A DNA stretch of 64,000 nucleotides from Thiocapsa roseopersicina (GTDB taxonomy: Bacteria; Pseudomonadota; Gammaproteobacteria; Chromatiales; Chromatiaceae): positions 290,092-354,091 of the forward strand of contig NZ_FNNZ01000003.1 in the NCBI RefSeq assembly GCF_900106925.1. The letters are read 5' to 3'. The translations under genes were made by a program, and so were the position numbers. Positions 16,273-25,784 of the stretch are shown here, piece by piece. Within the stretch, counting starts at the first letter, position 1. Every line of letters begins with the position of its first letter. The notes under the pieces are model-generated. The model was not told where the DNA came from. It ran no database searches and was given only the letters and a program-made list of their open reading frames with translations.

Positions 16273-17895
16273 TCAGGCGCTGCGCAGCCGGGTCACCTTC
16301 ACCAGCGCCACGGCGGTAAGCGGGAGAATGAAGCCGATCGCCAGTGCGGCGATCATCAAATCGCCCAACTGGCTGTAATCCGCCGGCACGCTCACCATGC
16401 CGCTGATGGGATCCTTGACCTCGCGGGTCACGAGGAAGATCTCGTTGAGATACTTGGTCCCCAACTGACCGGCCGAGAGCGCCAGATTGCTGAAGGAGGC
16501 CATGACGGCGAAGAAGGTGGCCTTGAGGTTATCCGGGGCCGAGTTGGCGATCCAGGCGAGCATGGGCACCATGGCGACTTGGCCCAGCGGCGACTCCAGA
16601 GCCGTGTCCACGATGGCGATGAAGCGGGCATCGACGATGCCGCCGGTGACGGCGGCCGTCCAGTGGTGCAGCCCGAAATACATGCCGACGATGGGCAGGT
16701 AGAAGAGGCTGGTGAGCAGGGTCAGGAAGACCACGACATGTGCGATGGAGTGCTCGGCCATGAAGCGTCGGAAGATGAACAGCCCCGCCAGTGCGAGTGT
16801 GCTGCCGATGAGCGAGAGCACGGACAGGAACTGCTGGTCGAAGGCGAGCTCGTCGATCATCCACCAGGTCTGACCCGCGCCCGGTCCGGGCATGGCGCGA
16901 AAGACGAAGATGATGATGGCCGTACCCAAGAGATAGAGCCGCGCCTCGGCGTCCAGCACGCGCAACAGGCGCGACATGAGGAATAGGACGATCGCCATGG
17001 AGCCGACGAAGATGATCTCCTGGTTGTAGGGCACATCCGTGAGTCCCATCCCCAGCGTGAAGACCACGAAGGCCAGGCTGCCCCCGAGGATCCACCAATT
17101 CGGCTTGGTGATCTGGGCCGGTCGTTCCAGGCGCGCTCTGGCGTCGGTCTCCTCCAAGCCTTTGGCGACGAGCCGACGCAGGTCGCGGTGTTTAATGAAG
17201 CTCGCCAGGGCGACGCCGAGTACCGAGATCACCGGAATCGCCAAGGCCATCTCGTAGATCAGGATATAGGTCGCGACCTTCTCGGCCTCCGACATGGCCT
17301 CGACGCCCGCAAAGAGGTAGATGTTGGCCAGCGACACGAGCACCCCGCCGCCGATGATGGCGATCCGCCCCAGTGTTTGCATCGTGGTGTGCATCAGCTT
17401 GAGCCGCGCACGATCGATCGGCTGGCCGTCGGCGTCGACCCGCGGGACCGCCTCCACCGTCATGGCATCCGCCACCACGTCCTGAATCACGTAGCCCGTC
17501 GGTGCGAGCAGCGCGCCGAGGACATACCAAGCTTCCACCGGCATCACGGCGGCCATCGCCTCGCGTTCCGCCAGCAGGCCGAGCATGATGAGCAGGCTGC
17601 CGGTGAGCATGGACGCGCCGAGGTAGACCAGGCCCGCCTTATAGCGCCAGATCAGATCCACCAGATGCCCCAGGGGCATCTTGAGCACCCAGGGAATCCC
17701 CGCCCAGAATGCCAGTGCCGCCAAGAAGGAGGCGGGCAACCCGAGATAGTCCTTGACGAAGAAGGTGCCGACGATGGCGGTCAGGCCCTGGATGCCGTAG
17801 GCCACGTAGATCATCAAGGGGGGCAGATACGAGAGCCGCATCTCGCGCCCCATCTCGAGGATGTTGCGGTCGAGCCAATGACCCAGAGCGGCCAT
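16273..17895 (-). CDS. MFS transporter, folate-biopterin transporter (FBT)-like
   Basis: 540 residues from the ATG at 17895; the frame extends further upstream, but that part is low-complexity and not membrane-like. About twelve membrane segments are visible. LSYLPPLMIYVAYGIQGLTA, AFWAGIPWVLKMPLGHLVDL and PTGYVIQDVVADAMTVE resemble the FBT/BT1 branch of the MFS. A conserved soluble loop (about residues 200-225) follows YVIQDVVADA. The substrate is unknown. It diverges from the patatin gene. Confidence 0.75.
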   Translation of the reverse strand: MAALGHWLDRNILEMGREMRLSYLPPLMIYVAYGIQGLTAIVGTFFVKDYLGLPASFLAALAFWAGIPWVLKMPLGHLVDLIWRYKAGLVYLGASMLTGSLLIMLGLLAEREAMAAVMPVEAWYVLGALLAPTGYVIQDVVADAMTVEAVPRVDADGQPIDRARLKLMHTTMQTLGRIAIIGGGVLVSLANIYLFAGVEAMSEAEKVATYILIYEMALAIPVISVLGVALASFIKHRDLRRLVAKGLEETDARARLERPAQITKPNWWILGGSLAFVVFTLGMGLTDVPYNQEIIFVGSMAIVLFLMSRLLRVLDAEARLYLLGTAIIIFVFRAMPGPGAGQTWWMIDELAFDQQFLSVLSLIGSTLALAGLFIFRRFMAEHSIAHVVVFLTLLTSLFYLPIVGMYFGLHHWTAAVTGGIVDARFIAIVDTALESPLGQVAMVPMLAWIANSAPDNLKATFFAVMASFSNLALSAGQLGTKYLNEIFLVTREVKDPISGMVSVPADYSQLGDLMIAALAIGFILPLTAVALVKVTRLRSA

Positions 17896-18236
17896 TGGTC
17901 CGGCGATAAAGCTGCTTTGGCCCTCTTGGGGCGTTGGGCCTCTGTGATTAGCGCTCAAGCTGGCATTCTCTTGGTCGGCACAGGCTCGCAGAGTACGCGA
18001 TCGTGATTCCGTCTGCGAGCGGGAGCGAATCCAACGGGGTTGGCATGCCGCTGGTTTCTGTTCGCCTACCGACGCCGGCGCCGATGCAGGCTGTCCATAC
18101 GGTGTATCCGCTTCGGCGGCGGGCGTCTCGGCAAACGCGCGAAATCTCCTATACTCGGAGCGCCGGCGCTCGTCGGTCATCTCGTGGTTCAGGTCGCCCC
18201 TGTGGCTCCCGTCTTCGCGTGCTGAGAGGAAAAGCC
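17896..18236. other. Divergent intergenic region, MFS / patatin
   Basis: 341 bases between two divergent genes. Open frames continue into it from both sides, but neither shows conserved protein features there. No clear promoter or hairpin was recognised apart from the patatin RBS (GAGAGGA) at its right end. Confidence 0.4.
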
Positions 18237-21200
18237 ATGTCCCGAAAATCACGGGAGATACGCCTTGGACTCGTGCTGTACGGCGGGGTGTCGCTGGCGA
18301 TCTATATCAATGGTGTCACGCGCGAATTCCATCGCGCGGTTCGGGGCGAGGGGATCTATCGCGTCATCAAGGCCCTGGTTGACTCGGATATCACGGTCGA
18401 CGTCATCAGCGGAACATCCGCCGGCGGAATCAACGGTATTCTGCTCGCCCATTCTCTGGTCAACGCAGAGGATTTTGCATTGACCGCGTCACTTTGGCGC
18501 GAGCACGGCGATATCGGCGATCTCATCCACGATCCGAAGCGCTGCGCGCAGGCCAACTCGATCCTCGACGGAGAAGGCTATTTCCAGCCGAAGCTGCGCG
18601 ACGCCTTCCGGCTACTCGGCTCGGGTCCGGGCGCCACGAGCGGGCCGCTCGACGATCCCTCGCCGACACCCGAGCTCGATCTCTTCATCACCGGCACCGA
18701 CGTTCACGGAGACGTCTACACCTGGTTCGACGAGCTTGGACACTCCGTCGATGTGAAGGATCATCAGGTGGTGTTTCGACTCAAACACCGGGCGCCGCAA
18801 GCCGCCGTCGGCGGTACCCCGCGTTATACCGATTTCACCACCGACGCGGACACCGATCTGGCGCTGGCAAAGCTTGCGCGCGTCACCTCCTGCTTCCCCG
18901 CCGCGTTTCCGCCGGTGAAGGTCGCGAAGGCGCCGGTTCCGGACAGCACGCAAGCGGGGCAGGAAGAGCGCGCGGACGCCAAGCTGCGGACCTGGGGCCA
19001 ACTTGCGGGAGACCGCGACTACTTTTTCTTGGACGGCGGTGTCCTCGACAACAAACCCTTCTCCTCCACGACCCGCCAAATCTTCTTCCGCCACGCCGAC
19101 CGCCCGGTCCAACGCTGGCTCTTTTATGTCGAGCCGGACCCGGAGTCGTTCGTCCCGCCGTCCGAGCGCATGTTGACCGCCCCCGGCGTGGCCAGTGCTG
19201 CGATGGTGTCTTTGCTCGCGATTCCAAGCTACGAGAGCATCGGCGGCGACCTCAGGGAGATCGCCGAGCGGAACGCCGAGATCGAGCGTTTCGACATCCT
19301 GTGCAGCGGACTCGATGCGGCAGAGACGCCGACCCCCTTGGTCCAGGCCCTCGGCGCCCTCGAGGCGCGCGATCGGGAGAGCGCTTCGGCCGGGCAAGAG
19401 GCACGGCCCTCGAGTACCCGGGAGCGCACAGGTCGGCTCGACGGGAACCTCTACGTGCGCGCGCGCCTGCTGGCGCTCGCGCAACGTGCAATTCTCGGTG
19501 TCCTGCGACGCAACGGTCGCGACCGTTTGATCACCTCTGCCGCGGAACGCTCTGCTGCCGCGCATTTGGTGCGGGGATTCTTCGAGCACCGGGACGCCGA
19601 TGCATTGGATACGCTGCACGACTTCGATGTTTATTTCCGCCTGCGCCGTTTGTTCAACCTGCTCTATCTGCCGATCTGGGACGATGCCTTGAAGGCGGCT
19701 CCCGCGTCGGACGGTCCCGACCCCGTCCGCGATCTGCACCACGCGGTGTCGAGTCAGGTCGATCTCCTTCAGGTCGTGCTCTCGGTGATGGAGCGCACGG
19801 TGGACGCCGCCGAGCTGCGATTTGCCCCGGACGGCGCGCGAGCACCCGAAGAGGTCTGGACCCTGCTGGAGGCGGTGCTCTTCTGTCTCCTCTACCCGGT
19901 GCTCGACACGCCCCTCGTGGGTGGAACTCAGGCCCCGCAGATTGCACCGACCCTGCCGTCGGTGCCTGATTCGGCGTTCCTCACGACGCTGCTGCAAACC
20001 CTGCGGGCACGTTCGGAGGTGTTGGTCCGGATTACCGGCGAGGTGCCCCGCAGTACCGACGGTGCAGCGCAGCGTCGCGAGCTGTTCCTGCGTGTCTTTA
20101 CGGCCGCCCTGCCGCCCGAGCGGCGGCCGATGACCTTGCTGCGGGCGCAAGACCGCTCGGTGTGGGATCTGCTTTCGGAGGAGACTGCCGGTGCGGCTGG
20201 TCTGACGCGGACCCTGGCGGAGTCCTACACCCGCTTCGGGAGCCTCGACGAGGTGATGTTCCCGCTGCAGAAGGACCCTTTCGTCTTCGAGCGCGATGTG
20301 ATCCGAGTCGTTCGCCTCAGTCCCAAGGACGCCGTGCTGGGTCTATCGCAGGTCAATGATTATCGCGATAAGGTCGCCGGAGACGTCCTCGGTCATTTCG
20401 GCGCCTTCTTCAAACGTTCCTGGCGCTCCAACGACATCCTTTGGGGCCGGCTCGACGGCCTGTCCCAGCTCGCGGAGACCTTGCTGGAGCCGGAGCGGGT
20501 ACGTGCCGTCTTGGTCGCGCGTGGTGATCGACCGACGCTCTCCGAGCTGGTGGGCGTCGATCTCGCGGGGCTGTTCCCCGGCGCCGATGCGCAACGGCTC
20601 GCGCGTCTCGAGAGCGACTTCGCGGCCGTGGCGGGCGACGCACAGACCAATTCCAAGTCCGATTCACCGGCTCATCAAGCCCGGTTTGCTGCCAGCTGGA
20701 CGCCCTTTCTGAAGGCCCTGATCGAGGCCGGCCAGAATGAGATCCTGGCCGATGATCTACCGACTGTAATCCGGGACGCAGCCCTCCAGGCCACAATTTG
20801 GAACAACTTTCCGGTCGATTCAAACGTGGATGCCAAAGCGGATCGCGTCGGCATTCAGGCCGAGCGTCTCGTCTTTCGGCAAGGCGATCGGCCGCTCGAT
20901 CCCACGCTCGCGGGTTTGCTTGCCGAGTCGGCATGCGCGGCCAAGCTGCTCGGGCCAAGCTCTGAACAGTCGCTGGATCGGGTCGCCTTTTTCAAGGACC
21001 ACTATCGCGTCGGAGCGGAGAGCGTTGGGGGCCATATTCCGGCGGAGGTGCTTGCCCGGACCGCCACCAAGGCGCTTGCGGTGGCTTATCGCGCGGTCCT
21101 CAACGGCCTCCCGGACGATGTCCGTCCTCGGTTCGAGCGTCTCGGTCCGGTCAAGGTCCTGGGGCGAACGATCACCTTGGGGCATGGTCTCTCCGGCCTC

Positions 21201-21482
21201 TTCGCGACAAGCCGTCAGAGCCGGCGTACGCTGTTCATCGCCGTCTGGGTCCTCGCGCTCATCGCGCTCGGTTTGATGCTCGGCGTGGCGACCGGGGCGC
21301 TGAAACCCGGCGAGGGAGTTCAGGGGCTGTTTTGGCTCATCGTTGCTGCGCCTGTCGTGACCCTCGCGCTCTGGGCGGAATTCAAAAGTCGGGGCATCGG
21401 CGCAGCCATTCGTTGGGTTTTGGGCCTTGGCGTACTCGCTTTGGCACTCTGGAAAGCGGTCGAGGTGCTGGCCGGCTGGTAG
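18237..21482 (+). CDS. Large patatin-like phospholipase with C-terminal membrane helices
   Basis: 1,081 residues from the ATG at 18237, chosen for its GAGAGGA RBS and because homology begins there. The patatin core has the oxyanion loop GGVSLAIYING (about 16-26), the nucleophile elbow GTSAGG (Ser61) and the aspartate in FFLDGGVLDNKPF (about D266). A long region of unknown fold follows, and three membrane helices close the protein (about residues 1000-1080). It matches the family of about 1,000-residue bacterial patatin-like proteins. It is likely a membrane-anchored lipid acyl hydrolase; its role is unknown. Confidence 0.85.
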   Translation: MSRKSREIRLGLVLYGGVSLAIYINGVTREFHRAVRGEGIYRVIKALVDSDITVDVISGTSAGGINGILLAHSLVNAEDFALTASLWREHGDIGDLIHDPKRCAQANSILDGEGYFQPKLRDAFRLLGSGPGATSGPLDDPSPTPELDLFITGTDVHGDVYTWFDELGHSVDVKDHQVVFRLKHRAPQAAVGGTPRYTDFTTDADTDLALAKLARVTSCFPAAFPPVKVAKAPVPDSTQAGQEERADAKLRTWGQLAGDRDYFFLDGGVLDNKPFSSTTRQIFFRHADRPVQRWLFYVEPDPESFVPPSERMLTAPGVASAAMVSLLAIPSYESIGGDLREIAERNAEIERFDILCSGLDAAETPTPLVQALGALEARDRESASAGQEARPSSTRERTGRLDGNLYVRARLLALAQRAILGVLRRNGRDRLITSAAERSAAAHLVRGFFEHRDADALDTLHDFDVYFRLRRLFNLLYLPIWDDALKAAPASDGPDPVRDLHHAVSSQVDLLQVVLSVMERTVDAAELRFAPDGARAPEEVWTLLEAVLFCLLYPVLDTPLVGGTQAPQIAPTLPSVPDSAFLTTLLQTLRARSEVLVRITGEVPRSTDGAAQRRELFLRVFTAALPPERRPMTLLRAQDRSVWDLLSEETAGAAGLTRTLAESYTRFGSLDEVMFPLQKDPFVFERDVIRVVRLSPKDAVLGLSQVNDYRDKVAGDVLGHFGAFFKRSWRSNDILWGRLDGLSQLAETLLEPERVRAVLVARGDRPTLSELVGVDLAGLFPGADAQRLARLESDFAAVAGDAQTNSKSDSPAHQARFAASWTPFLKALIEAGQNEILADDLPTVIRDAALQATIWNNFPVDSNVDAKADRVGIQAERLVFRQGDRPLDPTLAGLLAESACAAKLLGPSSEQSLDRVAFFKDHYRVGAESVGGHIPAEVLARTATKALAVAYRAVLNGLPDDVRPRFERLGPVKVLGRTITLGHGLSGLFATSRQSRRTLFIAVWVLALIALGLMLGVATGALKPGEGVQGLFWLIVAAPVVTLALWAEFKSRGIGAAIRWVLGLGVLALALWKAVEVLAGW

Positions 21483-21760
21483 ACTCGGCTGCCGCGATCG
21501 CGAACGTGCGAGCGAAGAGGCAGGCTGGTCTCCGTCCGCCGCGCCCTGCCGTTGTCGACGTCAGGGGCAAGGATCGATAGGCTCGAGACCGCTCGGTCAT
21601 GCCGAGTCGCATCTGCCCAAGCTCACGATCGAGATGCGTTGCGGAGCGGCACTGATCGAGGCTCTTCTCGCGGCGGCGAACCTACCCCATCTTCCTGCTG
21701 TTGGCTGAGTCGTGCCCTTCGCGGGCGCGTGACCGGGGATAGACGCAGGGGGATGACGGG

Positions 21761-22873
21761 ATGCTCATCGGGGTTCCACGCGAGATCAAGATCCACGAGT
21801 ACCGCGTCGGTCTGTCGCCGGAGTCGGTGGCGGAGATGGTCGACCGCGGGCATCGCGTCCTGGTGGAGACGGCGGCCGGGGTCGGGATCGGCGCAAGCGA
21901 CGAGGTCTATCGGGCCGCCGGCGCGCAGATCTGCACGACGGCCGAGGAGGTCTTTGCGCAGGCCGAGTTGTTGGTCAAGGTGAAAGAGCCGCAGCCGCAG
22001 GAACGGGTATGGCTGCGCCCGGGGCAGATCTTGTTCTCTTATCTGCACCTTGCTCCGGATCCCGAGCAGGCGCGGGATCTGATCGCCTCGGGTGCCGTCT
22101 GTATCGCCTACGAGACCGTCACCGATGTCTCCGGCGGACTGCCCCTCCTGCGGCCGATGAGTCAGGTCGCGGGGCGCCTGGCGGTGCAGGCCGGAGCCAC
22201 GGCCTTGGAGGTCGCGCACGGCGGTCGCGGTGTGCTGCTCGGCGGCGTACCCGGCGTGACTCCGGGGCGGGTGCTGATCCTCGGCGGCGGGGTCGTCGGC
22301 TTCAACGCGGCGCAAATGGCGGTCGGTCTGCAGGCGGATGTCACCATCCTCGACCGCAGCCCGGTGGTGCTGGACCGATTGGCCGCGCATTTCGAGTCGC
22401 GCGCGCGGGTGGTCTATTCCAATCGGGCGACGCTGAGCAGTGCGCTCCGGGATGCCGATCTGGTGATCGGTGCGGTCCTGATTCCGGGTGCGATGGCGCC
22501 GCACATCGTTACGCGGGCGATGCTCGGCGACATGCGACGCGGGGCCGTCGTCGTCGATGTCTCGATCGATCAGGGCGGCTGCTTCGAGACCTCGCGCCCT
22601 ACGACGCATGATCAACCGACCTATGTCGTGGACGGGATCCTTCACTACTGCGTCGCGAACATCCCCGGCGCGGTGCCGCACACCTCCACCTACGCCCTGA
22701 ACAACGCGACGCTCCCCTACGTGCTGGCGTTGGCCGACAAGGGGTGGCGTACCGCCCTTCGGGATGATCCGCATCTTCGCGGCGGGCTCAACGTGTGCGA
22801 AGGGCAGGTGGTCCATCCGGCCGTTGCCGATGCGTTGGGCTATCGCGTCGTATCGGCCGCCGACGTGCTTTGA
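21761..22873 (+). CDS. ald: Alanine dehydrogenase
   Basis: 370 residues of normal length. [50 protein letters not shown], the NAD-binding [15 protein letters not shown] and [21 protein letters not shown] are diagnostic. It interconverts L-alanine and pyruvate plus ammonia with NAD. It stands alone, with 278 bases of featureless sequence upstream. Confidence 0.95.
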   Translation: MLIGVPREIKIHEYRVGLSPESVAEMVDRGHRVLVETAAGVGIGASDEVYRAAGAQICTTAEEVFAQAELLVKVKEPQPQERVWLRPGQILFSYLHLAPDPEQARDLIASGAVCIAYETVTDVSGGLPLLRPMSQVAGRLAVQAGATALEVAHGGRGVLLGGVPGVTPGRVLILGGGVVGFNAAQMAVGLQADVTILDRSPVVLDRLAAHFESRARVVYSNRATLSSALRDADLVIGAVLIPGAMAPHIVTRAMLGDMRRGAVVVDVSIDQGGCFETSRPTTHDQPTYVVDGILHYCVANIPGAVPHTSTYALNNATLPYVLALADKGWRTALRDDPHLRGGLNVCEGQVVHPAVADALGYRVVSAADVL

Positions 22874-23212
22874 TCCGGTTCCGCGACGCCTTCAGGCCCG
22901 CGGTCGCGAGGTTCGAGTGCAGGGTCTGGGTCCGCGATGACGCCTCCTCCGCAGGCGCTGGACAAGGCCCGGCGGGTGTCTTGCAGACCCTGCGTGTCGC
23001 GAGTATTGTCGGCCCGCGAAGCATGTCTTGACTCGGCGCGGTGTCCCACGGGAGCCCGGCGCCTGTCGGCCTGTTTCACTTGCGCGAGGCACTCAGGTAT
23101 CGGCGTGCTCCGCTCGGCTCGAGATCGAGTGCGCGAGTCCATCCATCACGGCACCTCCGGTCGACGGATCCGAGGATGTCGATGTTTTATCGAATGTATA
23201 AGGAGATCATCG
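22874..23212. other. Intergenic region upstream of the exported protein
   Basis: 339 bases without a supported gene. The only recognisable signal is the RBS TAAGGAGAT at 23198-23206. Other frames here look like shadows. Confidence 0.4.
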
Positions 23213-23938
23213 ATGTTGCGTCACACCGTGCCCTCTCTAACGATTCGCCGCTCGACGGTCGCACTCTCGGTCCTGTTGCTGACGACCGGAGTCGGCTCAT
23301 CGTTCGATGCGTTTGCCCGCTTCGGCGGCGGATTCGATCGAGGCGGCTATCATTTCGATGGCGGCGGCCTGGATGCGGGTTATCGCGGCTTTCACCCGAT
23401 GTACGGGGAAAACGTGCGTCCGCATTGGGGCAGCACGGACGGGAGTTTTGACGGCAATCGCGTCGACCACGATACCTTCAATACCAACGTCAACGTCGAT
23501 AAGAACTTCTACAACCGGCCCTACAACGGTTTCCATCCCAATTGGGCGAACGGGGGCTATTGGCACAGTCGTCCCTGGAATACGGGTTGGTATCACTGGG
23601 CGCCCGATACCTGGGGCTGGTGGGGCACAAGTGCGGCAGCTTGGGGTCTGGCGGGATTGGCCACGGGTGTGGCCATCACGGAGTTGGTGAACAACGCATC
23701 GGCCAACCAGACCACTGTCATTGTCGTGCCGCAGAGCGACTATCAGCTCAACTTCGGTTCGGTCGACGCAGTCGGGACACAAGGCGCGAGCTTCAACTAC
23801 ACGCTGTCCGGAGGCGCAACCCTGCATGGCGCTGCGAACTGTCGCCAAGGGTTGCTCAACGGTCAGCCCCCGCAGTCGGCTGCCGACGCGCAGCTCCTGA
23901 ATGCGGTCTGCCAGGTGGCTTACGGCTCCGCGGGCTGA
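23213..23938 (+). CDS. Exported protein of unknown function, Gly/Trp/His-rich
   Basis: 241 residues. The start at 23213 has a strong RBS (AAGGAG). A signal peptide ends near SFDAFA (about residue 35). Residues 36-150 are rich in G, H, W, N and Y (GGGFDRGGYHFDGGGLDAGY, WYHWAPDTWGWWGTS). An alanine-rich hydrophobic stretch (AAAWGLAGLATGVAITELV) comes next, then a soluble end with two cysteines (NCRQGLL, VCQVAYG) that may form a disulfide. I do not recognise a named family. It is followed by a terminator. Confidence 0.7.
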   Translation: MLRHTVPSLTIRRSTVALSVLLLTTGVGSSFDAFARFGGGFDRGGYHFDGGGLDAGYRGFHPMYGENVRPHWGSTDGSFDGNRVDHDTFNTNVNVDKNFYNRPYNGFHPNWANGGYWHSRPWNTGWYHWAPDTWGWWGTSAAAWGLAGLATGVAITELVNNASANQTTVIVVPQSDYQLNFGSVDAVGTQGASFNYTLSGGATLHGAANCRQGLLNGQPPQSAADAQLLNAVCQVAYGSAG

Positions 23939-23952
23939 TTGTCCTAGAGTGC

Positions 23953-23977
23953 AGCCCCGCAGATCGCGGGGCTTTCG
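23953..23977 (+). terminator. Intrinsic terminator
   Basis: AGCCCCGC (23953-23960), loop AGATC, GCGGGGCT (23966-23973), then TTTCGT. It has an eight-base GC stem with a short T tract and lies 15 bases after the exported protein's stop. Confidence 0.75.
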
Positions 23978-24141
23978 TCGGTCGGGATCCGACCGGACGC
24001 GCGCATCGAGTGTGGCGCGATGATCATCCAGTGCGTCGGGCCCCCCGGTCGAGCAGGGAGGCCCGCTGATATCGGACAGAGGCCATCGGGTCGGTACGCC
24101 GCGTCATGCGTGCGACGCGAGCGTCCGCTCTATCGATCCCG

Positions 24142-24789
24142 TCACGCTCTTGCCGCACTCACGCGCTTGGACAGGATGGCGCCGCGCATCCCGATGAGGA
24201 CCAGAGTGCTGGCCAGGAAGGCGGCCACGGCAGTGCCGATCATCATGGCCATCGGTTTGTCTTGCGCGTTGGCGATGCCGAAGGTTTCCCCGAGCGGGGC
24301 TAGGATGGCGACATTCTCCGGGGCGGCCAGGATGTAGGTGCAGAAGGCCAGGAAGGCGCCGAAGAAGACGAATTTCCAATCCATGTGCAGGCCGGCGAGC
24401 AGGGTCGCGAGGCCGAGCAGGTAGAGCAGCACCAGCAGGTATTTCTGATCGTCGAGCGCAGCGCGCACGCCGTGCGTGTGCAGCAGCCACAGCAGACCGA
24501 TCACGATCCCCCAGTGCAGGACCTGCTTCAAGGTGTAGAAGAGGTAGGACTGATCCCGGACATAGGCCTGTCCGAAGCCCGAGAGCAAGGAGATGAAGGC
24601 GACCACCGGGACGAAGGTCTCCCAGTAGGGTATGGTTCCGGTCGCATCGTCGCGGGTGAGTGCGATCAGAACGATGGCCGCGGCATAGAGGATGACCGAG
24701 GGCAAGAGAGCCATCATCAGCGAGCCTTGGTCGGTACTTTTGGTTTTTTTCGCTGTCTCCGTCGAGACAGCGTCTTTGGATTTGAACAT
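24142..24789 (-). CDS. Integral membrane protein of unknown function
   Basis: 215 residues with a good RBS (AAGGAGG) before the ATG at 24789. A charged N-terminus (MFKSKDAVSTETAKKTKSTD) precedes about six membrane helices (for example MALLPSVILYAAAIVLIAL, VLHWGIVIGLLWLL, YLLVLLYLLGLATLLAGL). No named motif is visible. Confidence 0.65.
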   Translation of the reverse strand: MFKSKDAVSTETAKKTKSTDQGSLMMALLPSVILYAAAIVLIALTRDDATGTIPYWETFVPVVAFISLLSGFGQAYVRDQSYLFYTLKQVLHWGIVIGLLWLLHTHGVRAALDDQKYLLVLLYLLGLATLLAGLHMDWKFVFFGAFLAFCTYILAAPENVAILAPLGETFGIANAQDKPMAMMIGTAVAAFLASTLVLIGMRGAILSKRVSAARA

Positions 24790-24892
24790 GGCGAACCCTC
24801 CTTTCGGGTCAGTGTGCGAGTGATCGACGCGACCTCCGGGGTCAGGGGTCCGTCGAATTTGTCAAGCAACCGGATATTAACCCTTACTTTCG

Positions 24893-25705
24893 ATGAGTGT
24901 TAAGGGAATTTCAGCAGGATTTTTCGAGTACGTCCGACGGTCCTGGCTTTCTCCGAGCGCGGGCGTCGGACGGATCTGGCGCGTTGGGCAGGGTCGGAGC
25001 GGGGGGGCGAGCCGAGGCGAGAGCCGGCGCGCCGATGCCGCGCGACGACGCTCGAACCGCGCAAATTCTGGCGTCTCGGCGGTCGACAGTGTTACGGCTG
25101 CGGGCTCGACGTGCCTGCGTCGCGTCGGTGAATCGACGGCATCGCATCGCGGGCGACTCAACACCCTAACCATCCTTGGCCTTGCGGCCGCGCTCGCCGG
25201 CGGTTGCGCCTCCGCCCCTTCGCCGCCCTCCAAGCCGCTCGATGCCTGCGCCATCTTCAAAGAGCGCCCGAGCTGGTACAAGGCGACGAAGAAGGCCGAG
25301 CGCAAATGGGGGACGCCGGTTGCGGTCCAGTTGGCCATCATTCAGGCGGAATCCAGTTTCCGACACGACGCCCGGCCGCCGGGACGCGTGTCCAGCGCCT
25401 ACGGCTATTCGCAGGCGATCGACGGGACCTGGGACTGGTACCGGGAGCAGACCGGTCATCGGCGTGCGAAGCGGACCAAGTTCGACCATGCCGTCGACTT
25501 CGTCGGCTGGTACACGGACGTCAGTCATCGCACGCTCGGCATCTCGAAATGGGACGGCTATAGCCAGTATCTCGCCTACCACGAGGGTCATCGCGGCTTC
25601 CAGCGCGGGACCTATCGGAAGAAGGACTGGCTGGTGCGTGTCGCGCGCCGCGTGGATCAGCAAGCAAAGACCTACGGGGCACAGCTGCGCTCCTGTCGTC
25701 GCTGA
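24893..25705 (+). CDS. Lipoprotein lytic transglycosylase-like (SLT domain)
   Basis: 270 codons from the only nearby ATG. The lipobox LAGGC lies about 105 residues in, preceded by the hydrophobic TLTILGLAAALAG, so the true start may be a non-ATG codon further in; none is obvious. The mature part has AERKWGTPVAVQLAIIQAES with the catalytic glutamate in QAESSF, then SSAYGYSQAIDGTWDWYREQ and YLAYHEGHRGF, typical of an SLT transglycosylase. It would cleave peptidoglycan from the outer or inner membrane. An alpha-2-macroglobulin gene follows 79 bases later. Confidence 0.78.
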   Translation: MSVKGISAGFFEYVRRSWLSPSAGVGRIWRVGQGRSGGASRGESRRADAARRRSNRANSGVSAVDSVTAAGSTCLRRVGESTASHRGRLNTLTILGLAAALAGGCASAPSPPSKPLDACAIFKERPSWYKATKKAERKWGTPVAVQLAIIQAESSFRHDARPPGRVSSAYGYSQAIDGTWDWYREQTGHRRAKRTKFDHAVDFVGWYTDVSHRTLGISKWDGYSQYLAYHEGHRGFQRGTYRKKDWLVRVARRVDQQAKTYGAQLRSCRR

Positions 25706-25784
25706 GCCATTCCCTTTACCTGCGGCGGAACGCGCACTAGAGTTGCCCGGACCCACCGGTGTCGGTGACCACGGGAGTGTCGTC

